This document shows positions 39,249 to 47,638 of a stretch of DNA of 64,000 nucleotides, one piece after another. The first letter of the stretch is position 1, and each line of letters starts with the position of its first letter. Origin of the DNA: Paenibacillus sp. LHD-38 (GTDB lineage: Bacteria; Bacillota; Bacilli; Paenibacillales; Paenibacillaceae); NCBI RefSeq assembly GCF_031157315.1, contig NZ_JAVIFU010000035.1:1-64000 (forward strand), written 5' to 3'. The translations under genes were made by a program, and so were the position numbers. The notes beneath the pieces were generated by a model. The model saw only the letters and a list, made by a program, of their open reading frames with translations, was not told the origin of the DNA and ran no database searches.

Positions 39249-40937
39249 ATGGTGACAAAATTGCCTCCCATTTTCGAAACACGCTGTGTAAGCTCGTTGA
39301 GTAAAGTATTCGCCGATACGGAGCTTCAAGACTCTGCCGTACGCGAAGGGACGGCGCTTTGGAAGGAGACTTATTCTTTCCAAGTCGCTTACCGTTCCTC
39401 TAGATTAATCAAGCCCCTCCAGATCAAGGTCGATTCCCCGCTCTTGCCCTACCTTTCTATCCGGACGGTCGGGTTATCGCCTTCGGAGCTGCCGGTTTAC
39501 GACAATCCGGACTCCGGTTATCTGCGAACGGCGCCGGGCTTATATCCGGATCCGTTATACCCGCTTTCAGAGGGACTTCGTGCCGTGCCCGGCCAATGGC
39601 GCGCGGTATGGGTTACCATATCCCTGCCGTCCAAGGCAGACATCGATTCCGCAATAATAGGTCCAAGCTCATTGTTTACGATCGATCTGCAGTTTTCAGA
39701 CGTAACCGGGAACCTCTTGGGCGAGGAACGCTTTACTTTGGAGGTCATGCCGGCGGAGCTGCCTGAGCAAAAATTGCTTCACACGGAATGGTTTCATTGC
39801 GACTGTATTGCGACGCATTACGGCTGCGAGGTATTTAGCGAGGAGCATTGGCAGCTCATTGACCGTTACATACGCAATGCGGCAGATCATGGAGTTAACA
39901 TGCTGCTAACCCCTCTGTTTACGCCGCCGCTCGATACGGCTGTGGGAGGGGAGCGTCTGACGGTCCAGTTAGTCGGCGTTGAGCAAATAGGCGATAATCA
40001 ATACCGTTTCGACTTCAGCAGGCTGGAGCGTTGGGTTTCCATGTGCAAGGACCTGGGCATCCGGTATTTTGAGTTTTCCCACCTGTTCACGCAATGGGGC
40101 GCGCATCATGCGCCGAAGATCATGGCCGCTGTGGAAGGCGAGGAGAAACGGATCTTCGGGTGGGAAACGGAAGCGGCAGGCGAACCGTATCGGCAATTTC
40201 TGGACCAATTCCTTCCTGAACTCGTGCGTTTTATCCGCTCCCGCGGTTTGGAGAAGCAAGTGTATTTTCATGTCTCGGATGAACCGGTTGCGCATCAACT
40301 GGACAGCTATAAGCAGGCAAGCGATATTTTAAAAAGCCATTTATCCGATTTCGCTTTCTTGGAGGCGCTTTCGGATTACGAATTTTACGAACATGGCCTT
40401 GTCCCGGTCCCGATTCCCTCTAACGATCATATCGAGCCCTTTCTCGAACACGGCGTCGAGCCTTTATGGACCTACTATTGCTGCGGTCAGCATCGGGAGG
40501 TTTCCAACCGATTTTTCAGCATGCCGTCTTCGCGAAACCGGGTATTGGGTGTACAGCTGTATAAATTCGGCATCCAAGGGTTTCTGCACTGGGGCTATAA
40601 TTTCTGGTACTCGCAATATGCGACGAGGGCGGTCGATCCTTTCCGGGTCACCGACGCGGATTGCGCCTTTGCATCCGGGGATCCTTTCGTCGTTTATCCC
40701 GGACAGGACGGACCGATTGATTCGATTCGCTGGGAGGTATTCCGCGAGGCGCTGCAGGATTTGCGCGCATTGGAATTGTTTGAATCACTGGCGGGAAGAA
40801 GAAAGGCGATGGCGCTGCTGGAAGAGGATCTGAAGGAAGGATTGACGTTCAAGACATACCCTTCCGATCCGGGCTGGCTGCTTCATACCCGGGAGCAGAT
40901 TAATCACGCGATAAAGGAAATGTCAGTAAACGGATGA
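39249..40937 (+). CDS. DUF4091 domain protein, glycosidase-like
   Basis: A 562-residue cytoplasmic protein without a signal peptide. The N-terminal about 170 residues form beta-sandwich-like modules. The rest looks like a TIM barrel of the glycosidase type, with GVNMLLTPLFTPP, FEFSHLFTQWGAHHAPK, VYFHVSDEP (an acidic pair at the end of a strand) and FLHWGYNFWYS. This is the DUF4091 family, frequent in polysaccharide-utilisation loci and thought to be glycoside hydrolases. AGAGGAG precedes the ATG. Followed by the phosphoesterase after 13 bp; probable operon with the fucosidase. Confidence 0.82.
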   Translation: MVTKLPPIFETRCVSSLSKVFADTELQDSAVREGTALWKETYSFQVAYRSSRLIKPLQIKVDSPLLPYLSIRTVGLSPSELPVYDNPDSGYLRTAPGLYPDPLYPLSEGLRAVPGQWRAVWVTISLPSKADIDSAIIGPSSLFTIDLQFSDVTGNLLGEERFTLEVMPAELPEQKLLHTEWFHCDCIATHYGCEVFSEEHWQLIDRYIRNAADHGVNMLLTPLFTPPLDTAVGGERLTVQLVGVEQIGDNQYRFDFSRLERWVSMCKDLGIRYFEFSHLFTQWGAHHAPKIMAAVEGEEKRIFGWETEAAGEPYRQFLDQFLPELVRFIRSRGLEKQVYFHVSDEPVAHQLDSYKQASDILKSHLSDFAFLEALSDYEFYEHGLVPVPIPSNDHIEPFLEHGVEPLWTYYCCGQHREVSNRFFSMPSSRNRVLGVQLYKFGIQGFLHWGYNFWYSQYATRAVDPFRVTDADCAFASGDPFVVYPGQDGPIDSIRWEVFREALQDLRALELFESLAGRRKAMALLEEDLKEGLTFKTYPSDPGWLLHTREQINHAIKEMSVNG

Positions 40938-40950
40938 GGAGAGGGATTGT

Positions 40951-41916
40951 TTGGGGAAAACGATGAAGTTTCATGATGACGGCACATTTGTCATCGTCCA
41001 ATTTTCCGATGTGGAGTTTATTGATGAAGAGGACCATAACCCGGAAACCCACCAGCATAATCTGATGACGAGGGCTGCGATGGAATGCGTCATCGAGCAC
41101 GAAAAGCCCGACCTGATCGTATTTGCGGGGGATGTTACCGCAAGCGCCAGGGGAAGGGACCCCATCCAATCCTTTCGTATTGCGGTAGCCGCAGCGGAAG
41201 AGCGACGTATCCCTTGGGCAGCGGTTTTCGGAAATCATGATTCAGAGGGAAGCGTGCCGCGTAAACGGATGCATGAAGAACAATTGGCTCATGAATACTG
41301 TGTCGCGGAGGCGGATCCACCTCATGTCAGCGGTGCGGGAAACTATATCGTGACGCTGCGGGACCGGAACGATAAACCTGCTGCAGCGCTGTATTTTCTC
41401 GATAGCGGAGATTATTCGCCGATCGCATCGGTCGGCGGTTACGATTGGATCCGCAGGGATCAGATCGAATGGTATGTCGCCGAATCTCGGAATATGACAG
41501 AGATGAACGGCGGCAAGCCTTTGCCGGCTCTCGCTTTCTTTCACATTCCGTTACCGGAATATTTCGAGGTTTGGAATAAACACGTATGTCATGGGCATTG
41601 CGCGGATCAGATCAGCTCGCCTCGAATCAATTCAGGATTTTTTGCCGCGATGGTGGAAATGGGTGACGTCATGGGAACGTTCGCCGGCCATGATCATGCT
41701 AACGATTTCTGCGGGATGCTTCACGGTATCCGTCTCTGCTACGGCCGTTCCTCTCGATATGTAAGCTATGTAGACGGCATCCGCAAGGATTGTTTTCCGA
41801 CAGGAGCAAGGGTTATCCGTTTGCAAGCCGGCGAACGCGATTTCCACACATGGATACGTCAGAATGACGGCACTATTGTCGTACCTCCCGAACATCGGCC
41901 TGAGTTGACCGGTTAA
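40951..41916 (+). CDS. calcineurin-like metallophosphoesterase
   Basis: A 321-residue phosphoesterase. Metal-site motifs are QFSDVEF (about 19-25), FAGDVT, GNHD, a histidine in AFFHIPLPEY, and AGHDHAND. The first motif has Glu where the family normally has His (D-x-H), an unusual substitution at a metal ligand. The start is taken as TTG at 40951 after GGAGAGGG; an ATG at 40963 is possible. It is cytoplasmic and probably acts on a sugar-phosphate or phosphodiester released in this pathway; the substrate is unknown. Confidence 0.85.
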   Translation: MGKTMKFHDDGTFVIVQFSDVEFIDEEDHNPETHQHNLMTRAAMECVIEHEKPDLIVFAGDVTASARGRDPIQSFRIAVAAAEERRIPWAAVFGNHDSEGSVPRKRMHEEQLAHEYCVAEADPPHVSGAGNYIVTLRDRNDKPAAALYFLDSGDYSPIASVGGYDWIRRDQIEWYVAESRNMTEMNGGKPLPALAFFHIPLPEYFEVWNKHVCHGHCADQISSPRINSGFFAAMVEMGDVMGTFAGHDHANDFCGMLHGIRLCYGRSSRYVSYVDGIRKDCFPTGARVIRLQAGERDFHTWIRQNDGTIVVPPEHRPELTG

Positions 41917-41957
41917 GGCGAAATAAATGCAGGAAGCCGAAAAAAGTTTATTGATCT

Positions 41958-41971
41958 TGATAACGCTTCCA
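41958..41971. promoter_or_regulatory. weak cre-like site before the fucosidase gene
   Basis: TGATAACGCTTCCA matches the catabolite-responsive element consensus TGWAANCGNTNWCA at 12 of 14 positions, 40 bp upstream of the GH29 start. Confidence 0.3.
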
Positions 41972-42010
41972 CCTAAGATGAAGGCAAGCTTATACGATGA
42001 GAGGAGAAAT

Positions 42011-43261
42011 ATGATGAATAATACGAAACTCGCACGGCCTACGCCCCAGCAGATGACATGGCAGGATTTGGAACTGGGTATGTTTTTTCATTTCGGCATC
42101 AATACATTCTGCGATCAGGAATGGGGGGAAGGGACGGATTCACCGCAACTGTTCAATCCGAAGGAGCTTGATGCCCGCCAATGGATACGCACGGCTAAGG
42201 AAGCCGGATTTAAGTATGTGATCTTGACGGCAAAGCATCATGACGGCTTCTGTCTATGGCCGACGAATACGACCGATTATTCCGTGAAGTCAAGCCCTTG
42301 GAAGGATGGGAAGGGCGACGTCGTCCGGGAGGTGGCAGATGCTTGCCGTGAGGAGAATATGCTGCTCGGACTCTATGTATCGCCTTGGGACCGGAATGCT
42401 CCTTGCTACTGCGATCCGGATGCCTATGACGACTTTTATGCCGAACAATTAACCGAATTGCTGACGGGGTATGGTCCGCTGGTTGAAGTCTGGTTCGACG
42501 GGGCGGGGTCGGAAGGGCACAAGTATGACTGGCCGCGCATTATGGGGCTAGTGAAGCGCCATCAACCGGATGCGATGGTCTTTAACATGGGAGCGCCGAC
42601 GATTCGCTGGGTCGGCAATGAGGATGGCGTCGCCCCGTACCCGTGCTGGAATACCGCTGAAAGCGCCCGAGTCAGCATGTTCACAAGCGACATGAATACT
42701 TGGATGGAAGAGACGCCTGCATGGGTCCCTGCTGAATGCGACGTGCCTATTCGCAAGCGTCATTGGTTCTGGCATCCGGGTGATGAACAGAGCCTGCATT
42801 CGCTCGAGCATCTATTGGACTTGTATTACCGATCCGTCGGTCACGGCACGACGCTGTTGCTGAATGTGTCTCCGGATAATCGGGGTCTGCTGCCGGAGGC
42901 AGATGTAAGCCGGGTGCTGGAATTAGGCGCCGAGATTCGGCACCGTTTTGGCAATCCTTTGTCCGAGACACGGGGCAGCGGTAATGAGATCATTCTTGAA
43001 TGCGGGAAAGAACAAGAGATCGATCATATCGTGACGATGGAAGACATTGCTTATGGTGAGCGGGTTAGGCTTTACATCGTCGAAGCTGAGATGGCTGGCG
43101 ATTGGGCGCCTATTGCTGGGGGCAGCGCAATCGGACATAAAAAGATCGACCGTATCGATCCGCCTGTCCGTACGAGCAGAATCAGGCTGCGCGTATTGGA
43201 GGCAGTTGAATCTCCTGAGGTGCGTTCGCTGTCTGTCTTTGGTCCTTTAGGCCGAGTGTAG
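42011..43261 (+). CDS. GH29 alpha-L-fucosidase
   Basis: A 416-residue intracellular glycosidase. It has the GH29 signature AKHHDGFCLWPTNTTDYSV and the catalytic nucleophile in VEVWFDGAG (Asp163). The C-terminal beta domain ends LSVFGPLGRV. No signal peptide is present, so it acts on imported fuco-oligosaccharides. The start at 42011 follows GAGGAGAA. It is downstream of DUF4091 and the phosphoesterase. Its last 20 codons and downstream sequence reappear, diverged, at the end of the pseudogene near 61000. Confidence 0.92.
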   Translation: MMNNTKLARPTPQQMTWQDLELGMFFHFGINTFCDQEWGEGTDSPQLFNPKELDARQWIRTAKEAGFKYVILTAKHHDGFCLWPTNTTDYSVKSSPWKDGKGDVVREVADACREENMLLGLYVSPWDRNAPCYCDPDAYDDFYAEQLTELLTGYGPLVEVWFDGAGSEGHKYDWPRIMGLVKRHQPDAMVFNMGAPTIRWVGNEDGVAPYPCWNTAESARVSMFTSDMNTWMEETPAWVPAECDVPIRKRHWFWHPGDEQSLHSLEHLLDLYYRSVGHGTTLLLNVSPDNRGLLPEADVSRVLELGAEIRHRFGNPLSETRGSGNEIILECGKEQEIDHIVTMEDIAYGERVRLYIVEAEMAGDWAPIAGGSAIGHKKIDRIDPPVRTSRIRLRVLEAVESPEVRSLSVFGPLGRV

Positions 43262-43275
43262 AACCTTATGAAGCA

Positions 43276-43320
43276 TCCAAGCCTCGGTACTGATTCGGTA
43301 TCGGGGCTATTGTTTTCATA
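43276..43320 (+). terminator. probable terminator after the fucosidase gene
   Basis: CCTCGGTAC pairs over 9 bp with GTATCGGGG around a short loop, followed by a moderately T-rich tail (TATTGTTTTC). A similar, diverged element follows the pseudogene at about 61020-61050. Confidence 0.45.
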
Positions 43321-43360
43321 TTAGATACAATGATCGCGGATACATCAGAGGAGGATTACA

Positions 43361-44074
43361 TTGGATATTTTACTTGTCGAAGATGATGAATCAATTCGCG
43401 ATGTACTGAAATCGTACTTTCTGAATGAAGGCTGGAACGTAAAAGAAACCGGAAACGGGAAAAATGCACTGCAATTGATTCAGGATTTTAAAATAGATCT
43501 TGTCGTGTTGGATTTAATGATCCGAGGGATGCAGGGGGAGGATGTTTGCGGTAAGATCAGGCAGTTCTCCACCGTGCCGATCATTATGATTACATCCAAG
43601 GTGAAAGAAACCGATACGATTAACGGTTTGAATTTGGGGGCTGACGACTATATTACGAAGCCGTTCCGCATGAAAGAAGTGATCGCCCGTATTCACGCTT
43701 TAAAACGGCGGATAGATATGTTCTCGAGCGATAAATTAAATCCAATCACGATCAAGCGGTTCAATAGGGGGCGGTTTGTCGTTAACTTTACGACGAATGA
43801 AGTGTTTGTGGAGGGGAAGAAGGTTGATTTGACGCATACCGAATTCAAGGTGCTGAACGTGTTGACGAAAACGCCGGGAAAAGCTTACAGCAGGTATGAT
43901 TTGACGTACGAGGTCCACGGCTACCGCAATATAGACGTTGGCCGGACAATGGACATGCATATACGAAATTTAAGATGTAAAATTGAAGAAGACCCCAAAG
44001 CTCCGCTCTACATCGTTACGAAAATAGGTTCCGGGTATAAGTTTGATTTTCAGCCTGATGTGCAGATCTCATGA
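43361..44074 (+). CDS. OmpR/PhoB family response regulator
   Basis: A 237-residue regulator with a receiver domain (LLVEDDES at the N-terminus, phosphoacceptor Asp in LVVLDLMIRG, Lys in YITKPFR) and a winged-helix DNA-binding domain (LTHTEFKVLNVL...VGRTMDMHIRNLRCKIEED...TKIGSGYKF). The start is TTG at 43361, 6 nt after GAGGAGG. It overlaps the kinase gene by 4 bp (ATGA). It lies between the fucosidase and ABC-transporter blocks and may control the latter through TTGACAC direct repeats at 46328. Confidence 0.93.
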   Translation: MDILLVEDDESIRDVLKSYFLNEGWNVKETGNGKNALQLIQDFKIDLVVLDLMIRGMQGEDVCGKIRQFSTVPIIMITSKVKETDTINGLNLGADDYITKPFRMKEVIARIHALKRRIDMFSSDKLNPITIKRFNRGRFVVNFTTNEVFVEGKKVDLTHTEFKVLNVLTKTPGKAYSRYDLTYEVHGYRNIDVGRTMDMHIRNLRCKIEEDPKAPLYIVTKIGSGYKFDFQPDVQIS

Positions 44075-45408
44075 GACGTTTCATATCCGGGACGCGATTC
44101 ATGCTTTTTTTTTCCTTTGTTTGTTTGTCAGTTTTTCTGCTGTCGGCCATGTATATCGGGGGATCGGCTGCAAAGGAGCGGTCGCTTCTTGAGTATAGAA
44201 AGCAGTATTACAAGGACCAAAGCCACAAGCTTGCGTATGCCGTCCAAACCCATATCAGGTCCGAGCGGTTGTCGAAAGACGAGATTCAGCTTTTGCATCA
44301 TTTCTCAGCGGTTTATACGTTCGCCTTTCGTTATTATGCAGCTGACGGCAGCATCTTATTGTTCGATTCGGCCGATAACCGTCCATTGGCTGCCGAACCC
44401 TATGATTTCGATGTTCCCATTATTGTGGAAGGGAATTTGATCGGCTACATTAAGACTTACTTTGATTTGAGCAGGCATGACTTTTCCTACTACCCAGGCT
44501 CGACGATGGAATCATCCCGTCCCAATGCGTACATATTCGCCGGATTGTTGATCTTATCCGTCTTCCTAAGCTTTGTTATGGCCAAGAAGCTATCCAATCC
44601 GATCATTGCAAGCAGCAAAGTGGCCGATCATATCGCCGGCGGTATCCGGGGAACGAGGATGCCGGTCACAGGAACAAGCGAAATGAAGCAGCTCGCCAGC
44701 ACGATTAACGCTTTGGTCACCGAATTTGACCGCCAGGAAGGGTGGCGGAAGCAGATGATGCAGGATTTGACGCATGAATTGAGAACGCCGTTAACCTCGT
44801 TGCTTTCCCGTATAGATGCGATTCTCGACGGGATACTTCCGGCTACGGAGGAAAACATGCATAAGATTCATACTGAAATCGACAGACTGTGCAGGCTGGT
44901 GGACGATTTGGAAAAACTGTCGGAGGCGGAAGGGGCGCGCTTCGAGCTGAATATCGAGCAGGTCGAAATGACACAGCTCGTGAAGGATGTTTACGATGGT
45001 TTTTTGTTTATGAGCAAAGGAAAAGGCATTCACCTTACCTTTCGGAAGCCGCATGTTCCTTGTTATGCCGAAGTTGATCCGGACCGCATTATTCAGATCG
45101 TATCGAACATGGTTTCCAATGCGATCAAATACACGCAGGCCGGCGGCTCCGTTGAAATAGGCTTATATCCCGCCGATATCGGTATCATCATATACTGCCA
45201 AGACAACGGGATCGGCATCTCGAAAAAGGAACTGTCGCTTGTTTTCAACCGGTTTTATCGGGTGGATAAATCCCGGAGAAGGAAGAACGCTAGCGGGGGG
45301 ATTGGCGTTGGCCTCAGCATCGCGAAAGCATTGGTCGAGGCGCACGGTGGGACGATCGGAGTAGAGAGCGCGCCCGGAAAAGGCTCGAAGTTTTATTTCA
45401 ACATTTAA
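44071..45408 (+). CDS. two-component sensor histidine kinase
   Basis: A 445-residue kinase. It has an N-terminal helix (FMLFFSFVCLSVFLLSAMYI), an extracytoplasmic domain of about 120 residues, a second helix (AYIFAGLLILSVFLSFVMA), HAMP, and HisKA with the phosphohistidine in MQDLTHELRTPLTS. The HATPase shows NMVSNAIKYT, DNGIGI and GIGVGLSIAKALVEAHGG. The start overlaps the response-regulator stop. The signal is unknown; the gene setting points to a glycan or cell-envelope cue. Confidence 0.93.
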   Translation: MRRFISGTRFMLFFSFVCLSVFLLSAMYIGGSAAKERSLLEYRKQYYKDQSHKLAYAVQTHIRSERLSKDEIQLLHHFSAVYTFAFRYYAADGSILLFDSADNRPLAAEPYDFDVPIIVEGNLIGYIKTYFDLSRHDFSYYPGSTMESSRPNAYIFAGLLILSVFLSFVMAKKLSNPIIASSKVADHIAGGIRGTRMPVTGTSEMKQLASTINALVTEFDRQEGWRKQMMQDLTHELRTPLTSLLSRIDAILDGILPATEENMHKIHTEIDRLCRLVDDLEKLSEAEGARFELNIEQVEMTQLVKDVYDGFLFMSKGKGIHLTFRKPHVPCYAEVDPDRIIQIVSNMVSNAIKYTQAGGSVEIGLYPADIGIIIYCQDNGIGISKKELSLVFNRFYRVDKSRRRKNASGGIGVGLSIAKALVEAHGGTIGVESAPGKGSKFYFNI

Positions 45409-45425
45409 ACGGCAGGAGGCTACCC

Positions 45426-46217
45426 ATGTTCGTATTTAAGGCTTTTCCCCGCCTTCACCGGCAGTTACGGCTTGTCATTTATCCGATTATACTTGATGCG
45501 GTTTCGTTCATGGCAGGGTGGTATATGATCGGTTTCTCAGGCGAATCCCGGCTTTCATGTCGCGTCATTCTGGAAATGGGGATGCCGTCCGTAACCCACT
45601 TGCTCAATACGCCGCTGTTTGCGAATCAGACCGAGTTTCTGAATATCCCCGGAAAACCTTCGTTTGCATGGATTGTGGTCGCGTTGATCATGCTGCTGTC
45701 CGCGTTCGCGCAAGGGGGATTTATATCAGCACTATGGAACATGACGGATTCAAAAAGCGTAAATTTCAAATCATTTATTCGTGATGGGCGAAAGCATTGG
45801 ATACGGTTTATTGGGCTCTATGTGATGATCATGCTGGCAAAAATTGCTGTTACGTCCTTGTTGGTCATGTTATTCGGGATTGCCGGGACGCTTGTTTCAC
45901 TCCTATTTTTTATCGTCATGAGAGTGCAATTCATTTATTTGGAATTTACGATGGTCATCGACCGCATGAGCATTGACGCCGCACTGCGTCAAAGCCGGCG
46001 TTATTTGAAGCAGTCCGGTCTACAGACGATAACCTTGCTGCCGGCCATGTTTATTGTATCAGGCGGTCTTAGCTTGATCATTCATTGGCTCTGGATGCCG
46101 CTCGCGATCGCAGCGGGTATTGTCGTTTATGCCTACCTGATGTCCGCCATTCAGCTCGCCTTTATGATTTCCTTCCGTCAAGCCAGGGAACAGGATCCCC
46201 CGGGTACGTTCGTTTAG
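45426..46217 (+). CDS. polytopic membrane protein linked to the two-component system
   Basis: A 263-residue hydrophobic protein with about five or six membrane helices (among them IVVALIMLLSAFAQGGFIS, FIGLYVMIMLAKIAVTSLLV and AAGIVVYAYLMSAI). No catalytic motif is recognised. AGGAGG precedes the ATG. It follows the kinase gene by 17 bp, so it is probably co-expressed and may be an accessory membrane component. A terminator follows. Confidence 0.7.
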   Translation: MFVFKAFPRLHRQLRLVIYPIILDAVSFMAGWYMIGFSGESRLSCRVILEMGMPSVTHLLNTPLFANQTEFLNIPGKPSFAWIVVALIMLLSAFAQGGFISALWNMTDSKSVNFKSFIRDGRKHWIRFIGLYVMIMLAKIAVTSLLVMLFGIAGTLVSLLFFIVMRVQFIYLEFTMVIDRMSIDAALRQSRRYLKQSGLQTITLLPAMFIVSGGLSLIIHWLWMPLAIAAGIVVYAYLMSAIQLAFMISFRQAREQDPPGTFV

Positions 46218-46241
46218 TTATCTGCTGAATATCGTCTTACG

Positions 46242-46297
46242 AAGAAGTTCACCCTCGCTCCAGCTGATTTGGCTGAAGGATAGGTGAACTTTTTCGA
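46242..46297 (+). terminator. terminator of the two-component operon
   Basis: AAGTTCACC (46245-46253) pairs with GGTGAACTT (46283-46291) around an inner CAGC/GCTG hairpin, followed by TTTTC. Confidence 0.65.
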
Positions 46298-46327
46298 CGT
46301 GAATCACTATCGTATCGGGTAAAAATC

Positions 46328-46367
46328 TTGACACTACATTGACACGAAAGTTGTTAATATATATTTA
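46328..46367 (+). promoter_or_regulatory. promoter of the ABC cluster with TTGACAC direct repeats
   Basis: Two TTGACAC heptamers (46328-46334 and 46339-46345) are spaced 11 bp apart, the spacing used by OmpR/PhoB-type regulators. The second can serve as the -35 box for TATATT (46360-46365) with a short, 15-bp spacer. A suboptimal spacer together with direct repeats fits an activated promoter. Confidence 0.5.
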
Positions 46368-46368
46368 T

Positions 46369-46382
46369 TGAAAGCGTTTACA
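46369..46382. promoter_or_regulatory. catabolite-responsive element (cre) of the ABC cluster
   Basis: TGAAAGCGTTTACA matches the CcpA site consensus TGWAANCGNTNWCA at all 14 positions. It lies just behind the -10 region and 60 bp before the first start, a position that gives repression in the presence of preferred sugars. Confidence 0.8.
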
Positions 46383-46441
46383 CAAAAGGGTTGCAGACAG
46401 CCTTGTCATCATGTATTCAAATTAGCAGGAGGTGTTACCAC

Positions 46442-47563
46442 TTGGCGAAGATACTGTTTAACCATGTATACAAACGATACGGGAAATTCAAGGAGCTGGC
46501 CGTCAACGATTTTAACCTGGAAGTGGAGGACCAAGAATTTCTGGTATTCGTAGGCTCTTCCGGCTGCGGGAAATCGACGACACTTCGTATGTTGGCGGGG
46601 CTTGAAGATATATCTGAAGGGGAAATCTACATCGGCGACTCGATCGTGAACGATGTTCCGCCCAAAGACCGGGATATTTCGATGGTATTTCAAAACTATG
46701 CCCTGTATCCGAACATGACCGTGTTTGAAAATATCGCATTCGGTTTACGGCTGCGCAAGGTGCCGAAGCATGAGATCGAGCTCTCGGTGAAACGTGCGGC
46801 GCGCGTGCTGGAAATCGAAAACTTTCTTGAGCGCAAACCGAGGGAATTGTCCGGCGGTCAACGCCAGCGCGTTGCACTCGGAAGAGCGATAGTCCGGACG
46901 CCCCAGGCGTTCCTGATGGATGAACCGCTGTCGAACCTGGATGCGAAGCTCCGCGTTCAAATGAGAACGGAACTGATCAATCTGCACAAAAAAATCGGTG
47001 TTACGATTGTATACGTGACACATGACCAGGTGGAAGCGATGACCATGGGGAACCGGATTGTCGTGATGGAGAAAGGCGTCATTCAGCAGGTGGATAAGCC
47101 GGAAAACGTATATAACAAACCAGCCAACCTGTTCGTCGCGAATTTTATCGGCAATCCTCCGATGAACTTCATTACCGGCAAGCTGCAGGAAAGCAACGGG
47201 GTGCTGGAATTCCATACTAACCGGTTCGCTCTTCGAATCCAGGAGAAGCATGCCTATCAGTTAAGAAACGGCCATCAGGTGGTAGGGAGAACGGTCATTA
47301 TGGGTATTCGTCCAGAGCATATTGGCTTCGAGGAAATCGCGCTCCAGACTAACGAGCATTCGGTCATTAGCGGCGTGCTGCAATTAAACGAATTTATCGG
47401 TTCCGATCGTTATTATCACATGGATATCGGATTTCCCAAGATGGTCGTGGCGCGTGCGCATCCGCGCTATCACTTCGATGAGGGAGCGCGGGCCTCATTT
47501 GCCATCGATATGAATAAAGCATTATTTTTCCATAAGGATACCGAGAAGCTGCTAATCGATTAA
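46442..47563 (+). CDS. ABC transporter ATP-binding protein (MsmK/UgpC type)
   Basis: A 373-residue sugar-importer ATPase. It shows Walker A GSSGCGKST (about 37-45), the Q-loop region MVFQNYALYPNMTVFENIAFGL, the signature LSGGQRQRVALGRAI, Walker B FLMDEPLSNLDAK and the H-loop VTHDQVEAMTM. A C-terminal OB-like regulatory domain follows (about 240-373). The start is TTG at 46442, 8 nt after GGAGGTG; it gives the normal N-terminus, whereas an upstream ATG adds 17 atypical residues. It is the only ATPase in the cluster and probably energises both permease pairs downstream. Confidence 0.93.
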   Translation: MAKILFNHVYKRYGKFKELAVNDFNLEVEDQEFLVFVGSSGCGKSTTLRMLAGLEDISEGEIYIGDSIVNDVPPKDRDISMVFQNYALYPNMTVFENIAFGLRLRKVPKHEIELSVKRAARVLEIENFLERKPRELSGGQRQRVALGRAIVRTPQAFLMDEPLSNLDAKLRVQMRTELINLHKKIGVTIVYVTHDQVEAMTMGNRIVVMEKGVIQQVDKPENVYNKPANLFVANFIGNPPMNFITGKLQESNGVLEFHTNRFALRIQEKHAYQLRNGHQVVGRTVIMGIRPEHIGFEEIALQTNEHSVISGVLQLNEFIGSDRYYHMDIGFPKMVVARAHPRYHFDEGARASFAIDMNKALFFHKDTEKLLID

Positions 47564-47638
47564 CTGATTCTTCCGAAGCGGGTCTTTGCTTTACGATCGC
47601 CGGACGAAGAACACAAAAACTTTTAGGAGGACAAGTTG

